NCBI GenBank assembly: GCA_947089135.1
Contig: CAMUJF010000015.1
Coordinates: 1 to 64,000, forward strand
Direction: 5' to 3'
DNA from: an uncultured Clostridia bacterium
GTDB lineage: Bacteria > Bacillota > Clostridia > Oscillospirales > Ruminococcaceae
DNA length: 64,000 nt
The position numbers were made by a program, and so were the translations under genes. How positions within the stretch are numbered: the stretch's first letter is position 1; each line of letters opens with the position of its first letter. The notes below the pieces were generated by a model that was given only the letters and a program-made list of their open reading frames with translations, had not been told where the DNA came from and ran no database searches. Positions 59,522 to 64,000 of the stretch are shown in pieces.

Positions 59522-59949
59522 TACTTACGTTCGTAGTAAAATTTGAAGCAGAGCTTGCATACAGTCATGACCCCGACCACTATCGTAAGGACTATTGTTA
59601 TTTCCGCCGAAAAAAACGAAGAAACTATCGCGCCGAGACAAATAATGAACGCGGATACCGTAAAGCTGCCGCTTGCGGTTTTTTCGCGTATAAGAGCGTA
59701 ACGTTCGTCCGTGGACTTTCTGTAAAGCTCTTCAAGCTTTTTTTCGTCAATTTTTATCATATAAAGCCGAAACGACATTACAATTGCGTAAACAATAAGA
59801 ACGGCGCACAGTCCCGAACCGAAGCCTCGTGTATAATCGCTTGTATTTCCTTTCACAGCAGAAAACACCCAGTACACCGTATTTGCAGCCAGAGCCGCGA
59901 GCCAAAGCAGGAACATTTTTGCGGCAAGGTCTTTTTTGAATTTTTCCAT
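59518..59949 (-). CDS. Tandem paralogous membrane protein 3 (DUF2178-like)
   Basis: This 143-residue protein has four predicted helices. It shares with the two genes upstream the conserved loop STDERYALIREKT and the C-terminus FKFYYERKY. Its mid-protein loop (IDEKKLEELYRK) corresponds to LKDDEKLKRLY in the others, so it is the most diverged copy. It is the last gene of the operon headed by an XRE regulator. The family resembles DUF2178-type proteins, whose role is unknown. Confidence 0.7.
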   Translation of the reverse strand: MEKFKKDLAAKMFLLWLAALAANTVYWVFSAVKGNTSDYTRGFGSGLCAVLIVYAIVMSFRLYMIKIDEKKLEELYRKSTDERYALIREKTASGSFTVSAFIICLGAIVSSFFSAEITIVLTIVVGVMTVCKLCFKFYYERKY

Positions 59950-59959
59950 AACTGCCTCC

Positions 59960-60394
59960 TCAGTATTTTCTTCTGTAGTAAAAACGAAATCCTGCTTTTA
60001 CAAAAATAACTGTCATCATAACCCCGATAAGCGTGTAGAACACCGTGTCGGAATAAAACGAAGCAACCATTGCGGAAAGTACAATAATACATAGTATCGC
60101 TTTGAATGAAGAACTGTCCGACTTTTCGCAGATAAGCTTTTCACGTTCGTCCGTTGCGGAGATATAAAGCCTTTTCAGCTTTTCGTCGTCCTTTAACGCA
60201 GCCGAGTATCTTAAAATATTAACTGCCATAAAAACTATTGCTCCCGCGCAAAAACCGCTTCCGAAATTTGACGAATTATTTTCTCCGTTTACCGCTTCCA
60301 CAACGCTGAAACCGACCCACAGCAATATGGCTGCCGCCAGCATAACGATATAAAATGTAAGAGTTTTCTTAGCTTGTTTTTTGAAATTTTCCAT
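59960..60394 (-). CDS. Tandem paralogous membrane protein 2 (DUF2178-like)
   Basis: This 144-residue protein has four helices. Its halves match the neighbouring paralogues: MENFKKQAKKTL at the start, SAALKDDEKLKRLYISATDE with DEREKLICEKS in the middle, and FRFYYRRKY at the end. AAAGGAGAATA precedes the ATG. The conserved charged loop lies on the cytoplasmic side between helix pairs and is the likely functional part. Confidence 0.72.
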   Translation of the reverse strand: MENFKKQAKKTLTFYIVMLAAAILLWVGFSVVEAVNGENNSSNFGSGFCAGAIVFMAVNILRYSAALKDDEKLKRLYISATDEREKLICEKSDSSSFKAILCIIVLSAMVASFYSDTVFYTLIGVMMTVIFVKAGFRFYYRRKY

Positions 60395-60426
60395 AGTTAT
60401 TCTCCTTTAAAAAACGTGCCGTCCGC

Positions 60427-60861
60427 TTAATATTTTTTGTTGTAATAAAGCTGACAGCCTCCCTTTATTAAAGCAACGACCAAAAGTACTGCGCCAATAG
60501 TATAAAATACGGTTCTTGAAAAGAACGAGGAAATAAACACTGAAGCCGCCAAAATACCGATTATCAAATTGAATGTCAACGAGTCGGATTTTTCACGAAT
60601 AAGCCGCGTTCGCTCGTCCGTCTCATCTATGTAAAGCTTTTTCAGTTTTTTGTCGTCCTTTAACGCCGCCGAATATTGCGCAATATTTACCGCCATAACA
60701 GCAATAAACCCGCCTAATCCGCCTATGCTGTCTATGTCCGTATCGGGTACGTCGATCGCAGCCACCGTAATGAGCAAAACCATCCACAAGACAACTGCCG
60801 CTATAATTACAGTCCAACAAATTTTAATGGTTCTTTTAGCCTTTTTTCTGAATTCTTCCAT
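60427..60861 (-). CDS. Tandem paralogous membrane protein 1 (DUF2178-like)
   Basis: This 144-residue protein is the first of the three copies: MEEFRKKAKRTIK, then SAALKDDKKLKKLYIDETDE, DERTRLIREKSDSL and the end CQLYYNKKY. Four helices. GAAAGGAGCG lies inside the end of the preceding gene, and its ATG follows that stop by one base, showing coupling. The copies presumably arose by tandem duplication and diverged considerably in the helices. Confidence 0.72.
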   Translation of the reverse strand: MEEFRKKAKRTIKICWTVIIAAVVLWMVLLITVAAIDVPDTDIDSIGGLGGFIAVMAVNIAQYSAALKDDKKLKKLYIDETDERTRLIREKSDSLTFNLIIGILAASVFISSFFSRTVFYTIGAVLLVVALIKGGCQLYYNKKY

Positions 60862-60862
60862 G

Positions 60863-61099
60863 TTATCGCTCCTTTCGACCTGCAAAGGGCTTTTCCTTTT
60901 TGATCATGCAGAACGTTGTCCAGGCTATCCAAAGGCTTGCGGACGCACCCTGAACAAAGTCAAGGGCGTTGCTTGCCGTTCGGGACATCTCAAAGTCCCC
61001 GTGGGCGATAAACATAGCCGCGCACCATATCAAAAGCACCGCCTGCATTGCGATTTTAAAACCTCTTTTTTTGTAATTGTTTTGTACGAAGCATTTCAT
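60863..61099 (-). CDS. Small membrane protein of the XRE operon
   Basis: This 78-residue protein has two hydrophobic helices (IAMQAVLLIWCAAMFIA; FVQGASASLWIAWTTFCMI) between basic ends. GAAAGGAGAAC precedes the ATG. It lies between the XRE gene and the three paralogous membrane proteins in one operon. No family recognised. Confidence 0.7.
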   Translation of the reverse strand: MKCFVQNNYKKRGFKIAMQAVLLIWCAAMFIAHGDFEMSRTASNALDFVQGASASLWIAWTTFCMIKKEKPFAGRKER

Positions 61100-61124
61100 A
61101 GTCGTTCTCCTTTCAAATCACAGA

Positions 61125-61325
61125 CTACAGCTCGGACTCAAAGTCAAAGACTTCTTCAATGGTAAGCCCGAAATATTTGGATATCTTGTACGCCAGCACA
61201 AGGGACGCGGTGTATTTTTCACATTCCAGCGAGGTTATGGTCTGCCTTGTTACGCCTACCGCCGCGGCAAGCTCCTCCTGCGATATTCTGCGTTCCTTGC
61301 GCAGTTCCTGTATTCTTGTTTTCAA
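61125..61325 (-). CDS. XRE-family regulator heading a membrane-protein operon
   Basis: This 66-residue Cro/CI-like repressor is little more than a helix-turn-helix domain ([40 protein letters not shown]), the type found in front of small membrane-protein genes in Firmicutes. The start is a TTG at 61325, preceded by GGGAGGCG. Repeated CGCTTTGC sites around its promoter are probable binding sites, which would make it autoregulatory. Confidence 0.88.
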   Translation of the reverse strand: MKTRIQELRKERRISQEELAAAVGVTRQTITSLECEKYTASLVLAYKISKYFGLTIEEVFDFESEL

Positions 61326-61358
61326 GGCGTCGCCTCCCTCATTTGTTTTGCATATTTT

Positions 61359-61523
61359 GCAAAGTTCGCTTTGCGTTTTAGGTTAAAAAAATTTGTAAAT
61401 AGTAAATAACCGTGTGACATTTTCCTCTTTTTAATAATGTACCCAACGGAAAGGGTGCAGGCTCAGCCTGCCTTTGCAATTTTAGTATAGCACGCTTTGC
61501 ATTTTTTGTCAAGCGCGCTTTGC
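61359..61523 (-). promoter_or_regulatory. Promoter and repeated XRE operator sites
   Basis: On the minus strand TTGACA (61512-61507), 17 bases and TATACT (61489-61484). The octamer CGCTTTGC occurs on the plus strand at 61367-61374, 61493-61500 and 61516-61523. The last two flank the -35 box at 23-bp spacing, and the first is half of the inverted pair GCAAAGTTCGCTTTGC. A small hairpin GCAGGC-TCA-GCCTGC lies in the leader near 61457-61471. Confidence 0.7.
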
Positions 61524-61578
61524 AAAAAGATATAAATTTGTTGGTTTTGCACGATTCAATGCCTGCAAATTGTACAAA

Positions 61579-61614
61579 ATATAAAAGGCAGCTCCGAAAA
61601 ACTGCCTTTTATAT
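61579..61614. terminator. Terminator of the SDR gene
   Basis: AAAAGGCAG (61583-61591) pairs with CTGCCTTTT (61602-61610), with T/A flanks, 23 bases after the SDR stop. Confidence 0.8.
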
Positions 61615-61636
61615 ATGATATGCGGATATATGTCCG

Positions 61637-62380
61637 TCAAACAATATTTGCTCCGTCAACAGAGAGGATAGTTCCCGAAACGTAGCTTGCCATATTGCTT
61701 GCAAGGAACAGGAAGCAGCTTGCGACCTCTTCGGGTTCGCCGATCCTGCCGAGAGGTATGGGAGCCGAAACGCGCGCTACCATTTCCTCGGGAAGAGCCG
61801 CCACCATATCCGTGCGGGTAACTCCGGGAGCGACCGCGTTTACTCTGATGTTGTACTTGCCAAGCTCACGGGCAAGGCTCTTTGTAAGACCGTTTACAGC
61901 AAATTTTGAGGTAGGATAGCCAACGCCGCTTGCCTGACCGTTAAGGCTTACCATGGAGCTTGTGTTGATTATGGAACCGCCGCCCGCTTCTTTCATATAG
62001 GGTACGGCGGCCTTGCAGCCGTTGAATACTGCGGTAACGTTAAGATCCATGATCTTCTTGAAAGCGTCGGGATCGTACTGCTCAATAGGCTCGCGGGCGG
62101 AAATTCCCGCATTGTTTACAAGAATGTCGATCTTGCCGAAAGCGTCCTTGACCTGAGCAAAGGCTTTTTCCACCGCGCCGTAGTCGGACAGATCGGGGTA
62201 CAGTCCCATAACCTCGTAAGACGGGTCGATAGCCTTAAGCTTTTCGAGAGCGGCGTCAACGGTTTCTTTTCTCGAACCGAAAACGGCGACCTTTGCTCCG
62301 TTTTTGAGGAACATCTCCGCGATAGCGAAGCCTATTCCACGCGTACCGCCTGTGATAACAGCAACCTTGTTTTTAAGCAT
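61637..62380 (-). CDS. Short-chain dehydrogenase/reductase
   Basis: This NAD(P)-dependent oxidoreductase of 247 residues has the classical SDR fold: cofactor motif TGGTRGIG near residue 10, NNAG near 88, catalytic Ser in INTSSMVS and the Tyr-x3-Lys pair in GYPTSKFA, and a C-terminal YVSGTILSVDGANIV. It is close to FabG/3-oxoacyl-ACP reductases and hydroxysteroid dehydrogenases, but without other fatty-acid genes near it the substrate stays open. AAAGGAG before the ATG at 62380 excludes the longer frame. Confidence 0.9.
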   Translation of the reverse strand: MLKNKVAVITGGTRGIGFAIAEMFLKNGAKVAVFGSRKETVDAALEKLKAIDPSYEVMGLYPDLSDYGAVEKAFAQVKDAFGKIDILVNNAGISAREPIEQYDPDAFKKIMDLNVTAVFNGCKAAVPYMKEAGGGSIINTSSMVSLNGQASGVGYPTSKFAVNGLTKSLARELGKYNIRVNAVAPGVTRTDMVAALPEEMVARVSAPIPLGRIGEPEEVASCFLFLASNMASYVSGTILSVDGANIV

Positions 62381-62655
62381 AACAAAAACTCCTTTGCAAT
62401 TTTTTATCCGGCAGGAGGCTTTGGCGAAAATCTCCAAACCGGTATTTTAATTATAGTATAACCGTTTGTTATTATTTTGTCAAGCGATTTGGATCAAATA
62501 ACTCAAGACGGTTTTGCGGCAAATTCTTGAGGAACGCGTAAGGGGGGGCACGCACTTTGACTAAATGTAAAAACGGCAGACAAGCGGAATATACAAATCG
62601 TTTGAGAGCAAAATTATTTCGGCAGTAAAAAGCATTGCAAATTTATAAAAAAGAA

Positions 62656-62682
62656 GTCTTTCCGAAATGCTGTCGGAAAGAC
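62656..62682 (-). terminator. Terminator of tRNA-Arg
   Basis: GTCTTTCCG/CGGAAAGAC (62656-62664, 62674-62682) is followed on the minus strand by TTCTTTTTTA. The stretch 62440-62650 has no gene; it holds only a small dyad CTCAAGA/TCTTGAG near 62502-62534. Confidence 0.8.
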
Positions 62683-62695
62683 CCCGAATATTGTC

Positions 62696-62770
62696 TGGCA
62701 CCCCCAGCGAGAATCGAACTCACAACTAACCCTTAGGAGGGGTTTATTATATCCATTTAACTATGGAGGC
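62696..62770 (-). tRNA. tRNA-Arg (anticodon CCT)
   Basis: This is 75 bases long. The acceptor strands GCCTCCA and TGGGGGT pair with G-U ends, followed by discriminator G and encoded CCA. The anticodon loop is CTCCTAA within AACCC...GGGTT, giving CCT, which reads AGG. The T-loop is TTCGATT. A promoter (TTGCAT, 17 bases, TATACT at 62808-62780) lies directly upstream. Confidence 0.92.
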
Positions 62771-62779
62771 GTACATCTT

Positions 62780-62808
62780 AGTATAGCATACTTTTTCCCC
62801 AAATGCAA
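62780..62808 (-). promoter_or_regulatory. Promoter of tRNA-Arg
   Basis: On the minus strand TTGCAT (62808-62803), 17 bases and TATACT (62785-62780), ending 9 bases before the mature tRNA. Confidence 0.75.
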
Positions 62809-62887
62809 TAGCTTTTTAAAATTTTCTTTGAGGGCGTTCAGCACAAACGTGCCGAAATTTTGCAGGAAAATTTGTTCGATTTTACTA

Positions 62888-62916
62888 TTTACAGAACGCT
62901 TGTTCCGTGGTATAAT
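62888..62916 (+). promoter_or_regulatory. Promoter of the P-loop/RidA gene
   Basis: TTTACA (62888-62893), 17 bases and TATAAT (62911-62916). Transcription should begin near 62923, which rules out the upstream ATG at 62828 and supports the GTG at 62957. Confidence 0.7.
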
Positions 62917-62956
62917 TTCACTAAAGAACATTTGTTGCAAGGTTGGTGTAAAGCTT

Positions 62957-63991
62957 GTGGATATTGCAGATAATATTATCAGAAATAAGCTGAAAAACGT
63001 GTATTTCATATGGGGACGCGGAAAAACTACCGTTGCAGACATACTGCGGAATAAATACGGCTGCTTTGTTTTCAGTACAGACGAAGCGCGGGACAGAAAT
63101 ATGGCGTATGCTTGTCCCGAAAATCAGCCTTGTATGTGCCGTGATTTTGTAAAGGAATACGGCGTAAAAAGCTTCTGGGAGCTTCCCAGGGAAGTGATAA
63201 AGTACAGAGAGGAACACTTTTTACGCGAGGTTACGCCTATGATTGTTGCCGATCTCATTGCAGTTTCAGCTCAATACGACACGGTAATATGCGAGGGAGA
63301 CATCGACTATGAGGGAATAATTTCCGCTGCGGAGCATTTCGTTTGGCTGAACAACTGCGGAACAAAATTTGATTGGTTTGACCGTCCCGATCATGAAAAC
63401 ATTGTTGAGATTACAAGTAAAAGAACCGATCTGACAGACGAGGAAAAAGCTGCCGTAATTCAAAATGCCTATAACTCTGTGTCGGGAAACGAGGGCGTTG
63501 TTCCACGCTGGGTAACGGAAAACGGTGTTAAGGTCATACCTTGGGACGACAGCGCGACCGCGGAGGAAACGGCGGCGAAAGTCGCGGAATATTTTGGATT
63601 TGATCATAAGGAGGAAGCTTATAAAATGAAAAAGATCGAAAGATACGATATTAACGAAAATTGGGCGCATTCGGGAATTGTCAGGGCGGGGGATTTTTAT
63701 TTTCTGAATTACTGCGTCCGTGATTTGAACGGTACAATTGAACAGCAGGTTAACGGGGCTTTCGACGTAATGGAGGAGCGGTTGGCATTGGTCGGCTTAA
63801 CTCTTGAAAATGTCGTACAGATGAACTGCCTGTTTAAAAATATATGGGATATTCCCGTAATGGAAAAGGTGGTCCAAGAAAGATTTAACGGCAAATATCC
63901 CGCGCGAAAATCCATTCAGACAGAATTTGCTGACCCCAATAATTTGCTGTTTCAGGTTGACGCCGTAGCTTATTCAGCTTCGGGTGAATAA
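62957..63991 (+). CDS. P-loop-like domain fused to a RidA (YjgF/UK114) domain
   Basis: This is a 344-residue protein in two parts. Residues 1-223 look like a nucleotide-kinase-type P-loop protein: a beta strand and glycine/lysine loop VYFIWGRGKTTVADIL, where the Walker A is shortened (one residue between G and GK instead of four), then VICEGDIDYE and a helical tail. Residues 224-344 form a complete RidA domain (MKKIERYDINENWAHSGIVR, ending with NNLLFQVDAVAYS), a family that hydrolyses reactive enamines/imines. AAGGAGG and an in-frame ATG at 63626 sit exactly at the domain junction, so free RidA could also be made. GTG at 62957 is the likely main start. Confidence 0.75.
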   Translation: MDIADNIIRNKLKNVYFIWGRGKTTVADILRNKYGCFVFSTDEARDRNMAYACPENQPCMCRDFVKEYGVKSFWELPREVIKYREEHFLREVTPMIVADLIAVSAQYDTVICEGDIDYEGIISAAEHFVWLNNCGTKFDWFDRPDHENIVEITSKRTDLTDEEKAAVIQNAYNSVSGNEGVVPRWVTENGVKVIPWDDSATAEETAAKVAEYFGFDHKEEAYKMKKIERYDINENWAHSGIVRAGDFYFLNYCVRDLNGTIEQQVNGAFDVMEERLALVGLTLENVVQMNCLFKNIWDIPVMEKVVQERFNGKYPARKSIQTEFADPNNLLFQVDAVAYSASGE

Positions 63992-64000
63992 CAAATAACA

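Noticed and set aside
61340..61420. Possible third copy of the intercistronic stem-loop element in front of the XRE gene
   Set aside because: It shares only GTTTTGC/TTTGC-like words and an A/T tract; the two stems and their order are not preserved, and the words are explained by the CGCTTTGC operator sites.
62828..62956. Longer N-terminus of the P-loop/RidA protein from the ATG at 62828
   Set aside because: A good promoter (62888-62916) lies inside this stretch, so the transcript would start downstream of that ATG.
1..64000. CRISPR array, rRNA operon or prophage
   Set aside because: No regularly spaced repeat arrays, cas genes, rRNA segments or phage structural genes were seen on either strand.

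Overview
The window looks like a chromosomal segment of a low-to-mid GC anaerobic Firmicute of the Clostridia, most likely a Ruminococcus-like member of the Oscillospiraceae. The pointers are a fused ispH-rpsA gene, a trimeric HydABC-type [FeFe] hydrogenase, the tepA-ylzJ-ftsK gene neighbourhood, a cytoplasmic GH2 beta-mannosidase, strong AGGAGG-type ribosome binding sites and canonical TTGACA/TATAAT promoters. The genus is inference; the class-level assignment is firmer.

Layout. 1-5.5 kb: an IS630 relic, an OmpR-type two-component system and a three-gene ABC transporter. 5.6-10.1 kb: an accessory scrap yard holding a dead XRE regulator, two IS256-family fragments, an internally deleted IS1-like element, a tRNA-Leu, short repeats and decayed genes of an integrated element, with an intact BlaI/BlaR1-like pair in between. 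10.1-18.3 kb (minus strand): a heterodimeric ABC exporter, a TSUP permease, Maf and a MacB-like ABC protein. 18.6-28.5 kb (mostly plus): a small unknown protein, a dCache-GGDEF-EAL protein, an acyl-CoA synthetase-like enzyme, a secreted BspA-type LRR/FnIII protein, an orphan LytTR regulator (minus), a small unknown protein and a PAS-GGDEF cyclase. 28.6-44.3 kb (minus): a long housekeeping block of tepA-ylzJ-uppP-ftsK, a small membrane protein, a YgiQ radical SAM protein, a ComEC-like metallo-beta-lactamase, DUF3006, an RpiR regulator, a BaiN-like flavoprotein, a small anchored protein, cmk-plsC-ispH/rpsA and trxB-grx. 44.4-51.3 kb (plus): beta-mannosidase and an HD hydrolase, a MerR/TipAS regulator, a GntR/ABC operon and a small membrane protein. 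51.6-56.0 kb (minus): hydCBA. 56.3-58.9 kb (minus): a NatAB-like ABC-2 exporter. 59.1-61.5 kb: an XRE regulator operon with three tandem paralogous membrane proteins, plus a convergent second XRE gene. 61.6-64 kb: an SDR oxidoreductase, tRNA-Arg(CCT), and an in-frame P-loop/RidA fusion.

The genes divide into signalling (one two-component system, one LytTR, two c-di-GMP proteins and MerR, GntR, BlaI, RpiR and XRE regulators), export and drug- or peptide-type ABC systems each next to a regulator, and core metabolism (isoprenoid, phospholipid, CMP and redox functions, H2 formation).

The most distinctive non-coding content is a set of intergenic repeats: a 103-106 bp palindromic MITE-like family in four copies; an 87-89 bp GC-rich repeat in two copies, one sandwiched in a duplication of a gene start; an 87-88 nt stem-loop element carrying the ribosome binding site, found inside two unrelated ABC transporter operons; and two further long palindromes, one inside the hydrogenase operon. 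The most unusual coding feature is the P-loop/RidA fusion, which has a strong internal ribosome binding site. No CRISPR array, intact transposase, rRNA or recognisable riboswitch was found.
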